A stretch of DNA of 59,021 bases, from contig JAHLWZ010000158.1 of assembly GCA_020536535.1 (NCBI GenBank), positions 6,185 through 65,205 on the forward strand, given 5' to 3'. The stretch comes from Pelomyxa schiedti (taxonomy: Eukaryota; Evosea; Pelobiontida; Pelomyxidae). Shown in pieces: positions 1-9,125 of the stretch; position 1 is the first letter of the stretch; every line of letters starts with the position of its first letter. Made by a program: the position numbers and the translations under genes. Under the pieces are notes generated by a model, which did not search any database, had not been told where the DNA came from, and worked only from the letters and a program-made list of their open reading frames with translations.

Positions 1-663
1 AGCAACACTTGTCAAAACGAATAGACTTTTTTTTTTTGTAAAGAATGTTGTGTAAGGGAGAAAGCGGAGGGAAGCATAAACGGGGTATCTACTTATGTGA
101 TGGCGGACTTGCATCAGAAGGAAATCTTTGATATAATTAATTATAAAAAAACCAGTAAAAAAAACAACCTTCAATGTAGTGATGGCATGGTTGTGGTCGT
201 GAAAAAAACCAAACCTTGGTGTTGTAAGGGCTGCGAAAGCAGAAGTAGCCGGCTTGGTGTTATAATAGACATAAAGTACATGTTTTGTTGGTTTTATACA
301 TATGGGGCGCAGGACAACGTCGTCATCTTGAAGAGTCTCTTATGCAGCAATGCCTGGTGTGCACCAGGTTTCCCGTCAACAATGCTGGCCGTAATCAAAA
401 AACAAAAAAAACAAGATTCAAAAACACAACCCCATTCCAGTTCAAGCAGCCCAACACGCTTTTCCACAGCCCACTTCGCTCATGGTACCCCTTGCTTTGT
501 CATATATTTTTTCAAAAAAAACCAACGCTTAAAAGGAGCCCCATTCAAAAACACGACGCGGTTCCGATTTGTGTTTAAAAATAAAACACCATTCGCGTTC
601 AAATTTTTCTACGTTCAATCGCATTCCGGTGTACATCAAACCCCAGTTTGTACAAAAGATTTG
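1..663. other. 5' flank, no supported gene
   Basis: The frame of the downstream family gene stays open back to position 97, but its first ~190 codons look like low-complexity noncoding DNA: A-runs, Lys/Phe/His-rich translation, and nothing matching the N-terminus of the paralog at 5632-6903. Near-repeats of a CCATTC-type segment occur around 430, 540 and 590. I therefore treat this stretch as upstream region or 5' UTR of the gene at 664. Confidence 0.5.
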
Positions 664-1926
664 ATGAGCCTGGTAAAGATACCGTTGCGTATAACTAACG
701 TATCCCAGCGGACTCATGGCCAACTTTTGGCGTTGGTGATGGCATCCCACACTCGGTGTGGTGCAGGGAGCCCCGCGCGCCACTTTGTGTCTCTCCCTCC
801 GCTCGTGACCGCACCATTGTGGGACTGGTGCCTCCACGACACCGAAGTTGTCTTGTGTGTCGTTGCGTCACTTTCTCATCCCAAAGCATTGTGCTATTAC
901 ACCTTTGGCGTCTCATGTTCCCTGTTGAGTGTCACGAGGGAAATAAACGTGCACAACTGCTGCTGGGCCTGGAAGGGTACCATCCCCTGGTTGCATCCCA
1001 TGACTCCCAGCCTGGCCATTGCGTCTGATGCTACCCTCTGGAGCCGTGAATACTCGCTGTTCAACGTTGTGACTCAGCAGAAGCGGGATTTGCTGAAGTC
1101 AACTTCCCGAAGCATGGCTAACATGTCGACTCAGAGTGGGAATGAAAAGTGGTGGATCCACTGTGATTCAATGAAAACACTGGAAATCGCTGACATGACT
1201 GCTGAGGGTGATAGTTCTGGCAGATTGATATCCTGTAGTGTTGTGACTGGGCTTGAGGCTAATTATGGAAGCGAGCATTTTACCGAGGTCGTGTGCAATA
1301 GAATCTCATTAAGCAGGAATATTCCTGATGAAGCTATGCTTGCGATGTCTGAAGTTTCACAGAGGTTCGATTTCCTCGTTGTGATTGATGTCCAGCAGAG
1401 CTACATCACAAAAAAGCTTGCCGTGTTGAGCTTCACAAAGTTACCTCCAAGCCAAGGCCCCATCATTGGATCGTGTGTTTTCATGAAGAAGTCCACTGGC
1501 CACCGTGCTTTGTTTGTCACTGACAAGACCAGGTTACCTCAGGGAGGTGTGATTCTGTATGAAGTTGCAGAGGGTGTTGGCACCATGAAATCAATTTCCA
1601 GTGGGGTTGTGAGAATGTCACAGCTGAGCTCCTTTCTGCTTGGAATCTTAAAGAGTGAGGGTCATCTTGAAGTGTGGGACTGCAACAGCACATCAGCTCC
1701 CCTGAGAGTGATTAACACAGAGGAAAGGCTGGGTGTATTACCCGAAGCAACATCTGCACTCCCATTTTTGGTGGGGCCAAATTTCATCATTCGGAAACTA
1801 CCCACAAGCCGCAAGGATTGTCTCGAGGTGATGGCAGCAGCTTCCACTGACAGTACAATAGTCACTGTGGCCACAATCTCACTTACCTCAGAATTCACAA
1901 CATTTACTGCCACCAGTTTGCTGTGA
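664..1926 (+). CDS. Lineage-specific family protein, copy A
   Basis: This is an intronless ORF of about 420 aa. I do not recognise its function. It is clearly paralogous to the gene at 5632-6903. Near the N-terminus both carry the motif MASHxRCGAxSPARHF, followed by LWDWCLHDTEVV. Both later have a WW(I/L)H motif, an EVWDCN/EIWDCN motif and a similar C-terminal TFT.TS ending. Alternating beta-type segments with W-D motifs could mean a beta-propeller-like fold, which is only a guess. I chose the ATG at 664 because the matching region begins soon after. The ATG at 739 (MASHTRC) is the alternative. The gene is followed after 50 bp by the ART-UBC gene on the same strand. Confidence 0.75.
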   Translation: MSLVKIPLRITNVSQRTHGQLLALVMASHTRCGAGSPARHFVSLPPLVTAPLWDWCLHDTEVVLCVVASLSHPKALCYYTFGVSCSLLSVTREINVHNCCWAWKGTIPWLHPMTPSLAIASDATLWSREYSLFNVVTQQKRDLLKSTSRSMANMSTQSGNEKWWIHCDSMKTLEIADMTAEGDSSGRLISCSVVTGLEANYGSEHFTEVVCNRISLSRNIPDEAMLAMSEVSQRFDFLVVIDVQQSYITKKLAVLSFTKLPPSQGPIIGSCVFMKKSTGHRALFVTDKTRLPQGGVILYEVAEGVGTMKSISSGVVRMSQLSSFLLGILKSEGHLEVWDCNSTSAPLRVINTEERLGVLPEATSALPFLVGPNFIIRKLPTSRKDCLEVMAAASTDSTIVTVATISLTSEFTTFTATSLL

Positions 1927-1976
1927 GAAAAGAAAAAACTGGAAAAGAAACAGTTAGGAAATACCGAACAGCCAGC

Positions 1977-3852
1977 ATGGCATCATCGTCGACGTCGACA
2001 TCGACATCGGCACCAGGGGTGGTGGCGTGGCGCACGTGCGTGAGGAGGCAGATAGGCACGCTGCTGTGTTGCGCCGCGTCGATCCCCCGCCTCACGGGAG
2101 GCGCCCCCGCGGCGCCCTCGCTGCCGCACCCCCCGCCCCGCTCGCCGTCGGCACCGCTGCCCCTGGTCCCGTCGTTGGCCAACGGGAGCAGCCCCGGCTC
2201 CTCGTTGCACCGCGAGGAGGAGCGAGAGCGGGAGGGGCAGGGGCAGGGGCGAGGGGTGGTGAGGGAGGGGCTGCCGATTGGGGTTGTGCGTGGGGTGCTG
2301 GAATGGGCTTACCCCGCGGTATGACTCACTTGTAGTTATTGTTGCGTTGTGATGATGATTGTTTGTGTGTTGTTTATGGAGTCAGCTTGTTATTGCAATA
2401 TCCAAAACAATTAATTAATTTGTTGAGGGGCAGCCACACAGGGTGGGATGGGCAGGGAGTGCTCCTGTTGGTTCTGTCACCACTCCTTCCAAGTGGAGTG
2501 AAGTTTTGTCGAGGGCACTGGGTGATGCTTCTTCCAAGCCAACTTTCGAGGAAGCTGTCATGGCAACCGGAATGAAGAACCCAATGAAGGTTGGTACTTA
2601 TTGTTGTGGAAGTTTGTTTGACAACAAGAACAGGTAATTGAGATGTGCCGGAATATTGTTGATGGAATTCCAGAGAGTGACAGGCATGATAGGGAGGCGT
2701 ATTGTGCCGTTGCATTATACACACTTGATTTGGGGAGAGGTGAGAGCAACCCAAATGCGCTTCTGAACAGGGCAATTTCCGAAGACAATGCCGACCTACT
2801 TGCGAAATGGCGCGGTGTAATTTCTCTTCTCGTTACAGCATTGACTGAAATGCAACCGTGCTTGGTGTTAACCATGTACATTGTTGCCCGCATCAATGTC
2901 ACGGAAGAGGACAAGGCGTTGTTTTGGACAACATTCTCGTCAGCAACAACTGGTTTGGGCTGTTTTTTCGGCGTTTATTGAGAAATACCTAGCTAACGAC
3001 GAAACAGATGTTACATTTCTGAAATCCAACTCATTTGAAAACGACCCCAGGGAATCCATTCTCTCTCTTTCAGGTGTTGCCTTTGACTTGACGGAGTTCT
3101 CCTCTTCAGGGAAGAAAGGTTTTCTCTCTTTTTGTCTCTGGCAATAATTTTCACGCAGAACAACCTGACACTGCTGGTTGCTGCCGGCAAACGCAACAGA
3201 ATTCTTGATTGTTCCCGGAAGGAAGTACTCCATCATCAGCAGGAGCACGTCATGCAACGCGCTTACACCCATTCTGAACCTGTTTGACACGCACTCCAAT
3301 TCGCCCCTGACCAAGATCCTCAATTCCTCCGGAACCTTCAAACGGACCCGCAAAGAAGTAATCAGTATCAACACCACTGAAACTGGGTGGCTTGTATGTG
3401 AGCCGGCAACACCCAAATGGGACCCCAGTGCACCCAACGAGGTGAACGTGGAATTCCGGCCCCCAATACACCCCTATTCCCTTGGATTCTACGTTGTCAC
3501 ATTCAAGCTTCCCTGTGACTACCCGTTCAAGGCACCCATTGTCAAATTCAAAACTCCGATTCTACACCCCAACCTCAACAACCAATTCGGCCTTTGCTGC
3601 TGTGACTGCATGCTGCCGGTTCTAGGAAACCAGTGGATGCCAAACATCACCATCCAGTCAGTGATGAATTCCATATGCAGCTGGATGCAGACAGAAAGTT
3701 CATGGACTGAGAATGCATGTGGTGGGAGACCAGATATCAGGCAGTTGTACCTCAACAACAAGGCTGAGTTTATGAGACAGGCTGAGAACCATGTAAGACT
3801 TCATGCCATACACCCTCAACTGGAGACTTCGGCTCTGTACTTCAACACATAA
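1977..3852 (+). CDS. ADP-ribosyltransferase / ubiquitin-conjugating (E2) fusion protein
   Basis: Five exons can be joined: 1977-2318, 2428-2589, 2634-2952, 3008-3118 and 3200-3852, giving 528 aa with every intron GT-AG and in phase. The N-terminal ~110 residues are Ser/Pro/Arg-rich. Residues ~180-330 resemble the R-S-E class of ADP-ribosyltransferases: an ALYTLD helix, FWTTFSSAT (the S motif), AFDLTEFSSS, and KKEFLIVPGRKYSI, where E sits at the catalytic Glu position. The usual YRG arginine motif reads MYIVAR, and the Glu two residues before the catalytic one is Lys, so activity is uncertain. Residues ~360-500 form a UBC domain: YPFKAP, LHPNLNN, a Cys cluster GLCCCD at the active-site position, QWMPNITI and a C-terminal NNKAEF helix. 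The splice at 3119/3199 is supported because it restores the catalytic Glu motif directly onto the UBC frame. Confidence 0.85.
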
Positions 3853-3982
3853 AAAAAACCACTGGTGCTTACCGTGCTCCAAAAAAAGTTTCCATTTGAA
3901 GGGGTTGTCTCCTTTTTTTCCTTCCACATGTGTGGTCTGTTGTTGACAAAAAGTGTACAAGGCGTTGGGGATTGTGGTGGAA

Positions 3983-5078
3983 TTATTTGGCACTTGTTTC
4001 TACTTGCTCTCCTGACGTAATAGCTGTAGTCAACTGCACAAAGGCAGCCTGCACGTTGTCTCCTGTCAGGGCGGAGCACTCTCTGTGATGCTGAATGAGG
4101 TGTTGTTTGTATAATTAACAACAGAGACACACATAAATGGAACATGCATTTCGCTGGCCAGTTGCCTTCCAGTGGAAGTTGGTATTTGGCGATGAGCTTC
4201 TTCGTCGCACTGTTTTTATTTTGAAATGAGGGTGAGAACCACAGTGACATGCGATATATTAATTACTACTTATGCTATTGTTAATTCAAACCATGTTGCC
4301 CACTAAGACCACAGAAGCTTCTGGCGAATTCTCTTTGAGCCTTGCATGCCACTTTCTGATATTGTCAAAAGAGCATTGGTTCCTGATGTCACTTGATGAT
4401 GAAGTGAGTAAAATTGCAACACTCTCACCATAGGACTATTTCATACTAAACGAGGAGTGCTCCACTCTTGCTCCTAAAATCTAGGAAGTATTTTAGGATG
4501 GGAAAGTGATGAATCAATGGCCATTATTATTACATGAAGCTGGAAGACACATGCGTCTTTGGTGGAGGGTGAAGGTGTTAGAGAGATTTCAATCAGGAAT
4601 GATAATACGTTTCTCCGCCATCCCACTATGATTGAGAAGTGATTAGTATTTAAATCGGAAATAAAAAAGACAAATCAGTAGGTAACTACAATTTGAATAT
4701 GCACAGGATTGTTATCGTCACCGAATGTATGCCTCACAAAATTCACGCCGAGAGTCGCATTATAAGTGCTTGAAAATGTATCTCCCTGAGAGGTAAATTA
4801 TCACGGCCTCATTAATCAAGATACGAAAAAAGGTCTCATCTCAGTACACACAGAAAGTCTTTCTGCCAGAGCCGCTTTCATGGGTAAGTAAAAAGACAAC
4901 TCAATTTACAAAAGTACATTTGCCACAGCGCGGATCTCCCAACATTGCAACTTGCAACAGTGGTGGCGCTGTGCCAAAAGGTAAAAAAGAACGAGGCAAG
5001 AAAAAAGTAACTTGGAGCGTGAGTGGCAGTCGTTTCTGTGCTCGCTGTCTCTCCTCCCGATCCAATAGCACCCCCCAT
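3983..5078 (-). CDS. Rab-like small GTPase, divergent, intron-rich
   Basis: This gene is invisible as a single ORF. Nine small exons on the minus strand join in frame to about 189 aa: 5078-5012, 4968-4910, 4874-4848, 4785-4690, 4625-4609, 4473-4447, 4391-4292, 4209-4133 and 4082-3983. Motifs in order are a P-loop GDPRCGKC, a switch I stretch TFSSTYNATLGVNFV, WDGGE where WDTAGQE is expected, ALLVYD, SFDNIRKWHARL, VVLVGNM, GRQLASEM and ECSALTGDNVQ (G5). The switch II segment is about 12 residues short, because no canonical splice recovers it. The protein ends in ETSAK with no C-terminal cysteines, so the usual prenylation is absent. It begins MGGAIGS, so N-myristoylation is possible but weak. 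The family is firm. Whether it is a functional GTPase is open. Confidence 0.8.
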
Positions 5079-5220
5079 TTTTGATTTGATGGCTGTTGCG
5101 CAGTTCCATTGAAAAGCTGTTTGGCTTTCTTTTCTTGGCTTCTTCCAAGAAAAATAACCCCCAGACCGTTGGTGGCTGTGATGGAACAAAGTTTAACTGA
5201 CTAAGGCACAAGGGATAATG

Positions 5221-5330
5221 TGCAAGTCACCGTGAACTGGTGGGAGACACAAAGTGGCGTGCCAAGGTCCTCGCACCCATTGTTGGATGCCATCAACAGG
5301 GCGAGAGTCTGGTAACGTACACGCGAAAAC
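5221..5330 (-). pseudogene. Relic of the MASHxRCGA family N-terminus
   Basis: The reverse strand reads ALLMASNNGCE in one frame and then, after a frame change, an ARHFVS-like segment. This matches the start of the family genes at 664-1926 and 5632-6903 at nucleotide level (ATGGCATCC followed by GGCACGCCACTT). No flanking homology to the rest of the family is visible. It lies just downstream of the intact minus-strand copy and is most simply a truncated duplicate with a frameshift. Confidence 0.7.
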
Positions 5331-5631
5331 GTGCTGGTGTAGATAAACAGTTTTCGTAGCCCTTAATTTTTAAACTGTTCCCCGTCGACGATGCACAACA
5401 CCAGTGAAAACAGCACTGCAACTAGTAGTAGTTGCAACACACAGTGGGTGGAGAGTGGTCACGTGGACAAGATGGACGAAGGAAAATGAGATTTATTGTG
5501 ACGAGGCTGAGGCTCGTGTGTATCTCCGCAAACCTTGAAAAACTTCTATGTGGAGATTCTTGTGTTTTGGTTTGAGCATTTTGTGTTACCTTCATTTACA
5601 TTAAAAAATAAAACGAAAGCAACCACCTTGT
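5331..5631. other. Intergenic, one small hairpin
   Basis: No coding signal is seen on either strand. A perfect 8-bp inverted repeat with a 4-nt loop sits at 5417-5436 (TGCAACTA/TAGTTGCA). It lies downstream of the stop codon of the minus-strand family gene. Confidence 0.5.
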
Positions 5632-6903
5632 TTATCTGTGAGTTGTCGAAGTTGCTATGGAGGAGGTTACAGTGAAAGTGTATACCTCTGTGGAAAAATC
5701 AATTTTGCAGATTGAATTGGCACCAGTTGGGCCTGTAACCTCCACAGATTTGCCAATTTTGTAAAATATGCACCCTGAACATGCAATGACAAGATACAGT
5801 GACTCATTTGGCCAAATGGGCTGAAGAACCCTTAGTGGTTTCATCATCATTGCCCCAGATGAAACGACGTTATTGCAGTCCCAGATTTCAACTGTTTTGT
5901 CAACCTTAAAGATACAGTACGAGAAAGTGCCAAGCCGTGACAGGCACTTCACTTCTGTGGCTAGAAGCTGGCAGGTGCCTGTACTTTCTGCAACTTCCAG
6001 CACTGTGCTGTAGGTTTGGCACTCCAGGTATTCATAAAGGAAAACACGCTCACCATTGGTTCTGTTCAGGACAAGGGTGGTGAGAAACGTTGGCAGCATG
6101 CTTCGTGTTACTTCACATGCTGTCTCGCTCAGCACAGTAAGTGTACCTGTGTTGAGGGTCTCTTTGACATCAATCACATTGAAGAAGAGGCGAAAACGGT
6201 CTTGACGTGATGTAGATGAAGCCAGAACAATCAGTGCTTCATCAGGATCAAAGTTGCTCAATGTGATTGCCTGTAAAACCTTGTCAGGCGTCTTCAGAAT
6301 GTTGACATCGGCGGTGGTACACCGCCTTTGAGGCAGTTCCTGGTCTGGGTCTGGAACCTTCGGTACCAGTAAGTCGACAACAGTCAGTGCGCAGTAATCA
6401 GGATTGCGCTCGTCGTCATAGTGCAGCCACCACTTGTGATTCGAGCAATTGTAGTGCTCCGAACCGCTGTTCTCATCAGTGAACAGCAGCCGGGGCTTCT
6501 GAGACCCCAAGTGCTTTAGCGATACACCTTTGGTGTGCCCGGCAGTGTGCGAAATGACCACGAAGGCATCCGGGTCCACCACATCCACGTCGATCGGCAA
6601 AACGGTCCATCTAGCAACCAGCTCGAGGCCTCTTGTAATGCTCATCAAAGCAGCGGAGACTCCAATTGTGAAGTAGGAGCAGGGTGAGCATGGGAACCCG
6701 AGCTGGGCCGAGACATCAAACACGACCTCGGTGTCGTGGAGGCACCAGTCCCACAATTGTGAAGTGGTGAGTGGGAGAGACGCGAAGTGGCGTGCCGGGC
6801 TCGACGCACCGCATCGATTGTGGGATGCCATCATCAATGCCATAAGTTGTTCCCGTGCGTTGAGTTGCATCCCCATCTCCAAAAATGTGTTTGCTGACAT
6901 CAC
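5632..6903 (-). CDS. Lineage-specific family protein, copy B
   Basis: This intronless ORF of 423 aa is a paralog of copy A at 664-1926. Shared landmarks are MASHNRCGASSPARHF, LWDWCLHDTEVV, a mid-protein SNHKWWLHYD, and VEIWDCN near the end. The function is unknown. The repeated beta-strand pattern with a WD-like tetrad might suggest a propeller. Starts at 6903 (MMSANTF) and about 6870 (MGMQLNARE) are both possible. The 5' end faces the Rho-kinase gene head to head, with only 26 bp between the start codons. Confidence 0.8.
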   Translation of the reverse strand: MMSANTFLEMGMQLNAREQLMALMMASHNRCGASSPARHFASLPLTTSQLWDWCLHDTEVVFDVSAQLGFPCSPCSYFTIGVSAALMSITRGLELVARWTVLPIDVDVVDPDAFVVISHTAGHTKGVSLKHLGSQKPRLLFTDENSGSEHYNCSNHKWWLHYDDERNPDYCALTVVDLLVPKVPDPDQELPQRRCTTADVNILKTPDKVLQAITLSNFDPDEALIVLASSTSRQDRFRLFFNVIDVKETLNTGTLTVLSETACEVTRSMLPTFLTTLVLNRTNGERVFLYEYLECQTYSTVLEVAESTGTCQLLATEVKCLSRLGTFSYCIFKVDKTVEIWDCNNVVSSGAMMMKPLRVLQPIWPNESLYLVIACSGCIFYKIGKSVEVTGPTGANSICKIDFSTEVYTFTVTSSIATSTTHR

Positions 6904-6929
6904 TGGATGATTTGAATGAGGCGGGGACT

Positions 6930-9069
6930 ATGCAAAGTGTGCGTCGCAAAAGAATTTTGATTGACAACCGCGAGATTTCCGATACTCCCTTTTCCAGTGA
7001 TTTGAACGGTTACAGAGAACCTCTGCTGATGAACTGTAAATGCGTAGTCATTGGGGACAGCGTAGGGAGCAAGACAGATTTATTGGTTAGCTATGTGGAT
7101 GGGGGACTACGTACTGAATGCCCGACTACCGTTTTTGACAACACGACCAAGACAGTGGCAGTTGATGGCCGGTGTATTGATCTCACTCTATGGGATACAT
7201 CTGGGCTGGAGGACGCCCCCAACGTCGTTTGCTTCCTTTCCTCTTCCTTTCTTTTTTCTTTCTATTTCCTTCTTTTTCCAAGACTTTTTGCTTGCACAGA
7301 GAGTACTTGCGTACGCAAGGAACACCAGTGTTTTCATTGTTGTCTTCTCAGTGGGGCACAGACAGTCCTTTGAGAGTGTGAGCAGAGTATTTCACCCTGA
7401 AATTACGAAGCACTCCCCTGAAACTCCCTACATCCTTGTTGGCACAAGAACTGAGTTGGGAGCACGGAGATTAATAACTTATGAGCAAGGTGTTGCCAAA
7501 GCCAAAGAGATAAATGCAGCTAAATACATGGAGTGCTCAGCAGTGACACATGAGGGCGTGAGGGAGGTGTTTGAGGAAGCTGCAAGGTGTGCCAAGGCTT
7601 ATGAGCAGGAATGCAGAATCAAACAGTTGGAAGAAGAGGTGAGTGCACTGAAGAAAGAGCTAACTGCATCTTTAAATGGTTGAAATACTCATGTTGCCAC
7701 CTAACAAATAATCAAAAAAAAAAGAAGTGAGCACTATCACAGAACGGAACCAAACACTAAACGCAGAGGTTGAGCACTGTATGCTAGACAATGCCTTACT
7801 TTAGGTTCTTAATTAAGATGAAAATAGTGAAAGAGGGAAACATGAACCTTGAGGCCAGATTTTCAGCACTCACTGATGAAATCCAGAAACAACAGGTTTC
7901 TCCAAATCAAATTGACACTTAAACTTAATTAAGTGCCCCCTAATACAGAAACAAGTTGAACAAATGATTTCATTGATTCCGGCTGATGTTTCTGACTTCA
8001 CCTTGGAGAAGCTCCTCGGAACTGGTGCCAGTGCCGCTGCATTCAAAGTAAGGTTCTCCAACAGCCCTTATCCAGGAAGCACCACAACCACAAGCAAGTC
8101 CACCATGGTAATGAAAGTCCTGTTCAACTGGGAGAGCACTCCAAGGCATACAAGGCTCAGGCAGAAGTACATGGCAGAGTGTGTGATACTATCTTCCATC
8201 CCTCCCCATCCAAATATTATTCATCCCCTTGGTGCACTGGTCATTCCCAGGTGATTGACCCTCTTCAATCTTCTCAATTTTTTTGACAGGTTGTACTTTG
8301 AAGGTTGTCTGATGAATTTATTGAGCAGATTCCAGTCACCCAACTGGCTTTTCGTGAAATGGCACTGAACAAGTCACTTGCACTGATCATGCCCTTTGGG
8401 GGTATCCCTCTGTCCGCCTTCCTCCAATCCCTTCTTCACTCTCCCTCTTCTCGACCCCCATGGGATGCAACTCTGAACCTATTCTTACAAGCAGTTAAGG
8501 CAGTGCACCACCTTGAAAACAGCAAGGTCGTTCACAGGTTGCCATTTCTCTCTCACAAGAAACACTCAAAAAAAAAAAGGGACATCAAAGAGGACAATCT
8601 GTTGGTGGACCCAGAGACACACAAACTGTCTCTGATTGACTTTGGGGAGGCCACACAATGCCGCAAAGCTGACCTTGAAGTGACTGTTGCTGCAGACATG
8701 CAACTCTGGGGGAATACAGGGACGATGCCCCCAGAGCTGAGTTCACTGCTGAGGACACTCAGGGCCACTGGACCAACACCGTTCTCGTATTCCAAGTGCG
8801 ATTCCTTTGCAGTTGCGGTCACGCTCTGGGATGCACTCCTGCCACCAGATAACAAGTTCATTGGGAGCACACTCAACAACAACATGGCCGCATTCACACC
8901 CGTCAAGCTATCAAGCATGCTCCCGGACCCCCTTGAGTTCTTCCCTCCCTGCCAAGGCACACACAGCCGCCTAGCAACCATGAAAGAGGTCATGATCGCG
9001 ATGATGGCTCCTGAGAAACACGCCAGGATGTCCTGCTCGGAGGCCATTCAGTGTCTCTCTTCGTACTGA
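6930..9069 (+). CDS. Rho-family GTPase / coiled-coil / protein kinase fusion
   Basis: Seven exons join in frame to 606 aa: 6930-7223, 7300-7678, 7725-7768, 7818-7895, 7949-8250, 8304-8537 and 8580-9069. Residues ~30-200 are Rho-like: CKCVVIGD, a deviant P-loop GDSVGSKT, PTTVFDN, LTLWDTSGLED, YILVGTRTEL and MECSAVT. There is no CAAX box. A coiled coil (~205-290) begins IKQLEEEVSALKKEL and runs across three short introns into the kinase. Kinase motifs are LGTGASAAAF (Gly loop), MVMKVL (Lys), HRDIKEDNLL (restored by the splice at 8538-8579), IDFGEA and GTMPPEL. All catalytic residues are present. If transcription actually stops at 7683, the GTPase and the kinase (starting near 7818) would be two genes. 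The in-phase introns and the continuous heptad pattern favour one. Confidence 0.75.
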
Positions 9070-9125
9070 CGTCAGCGCCTTCGCAGAAAACATAATAATA
9101 ATAAATTTGGCTGAGCAAACCCACA

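Noticed and set aside
3155-3310. Alternative acceptor at 3157 giving LLVAAGKRN in the ART region
   Set aside because: That splice runs into a stop before the UBC domain. The acceptor at 3199 is in phase and restores the catalytic-Glu motif and the E2 frame.
4878-5211. Single-frame minus ORFs of about 100 codons
   Set aside because: They are parts of exons and introns of the spliced Rab-like gene read through. Only the MGGAIGS exon and the P-loop exon are used.
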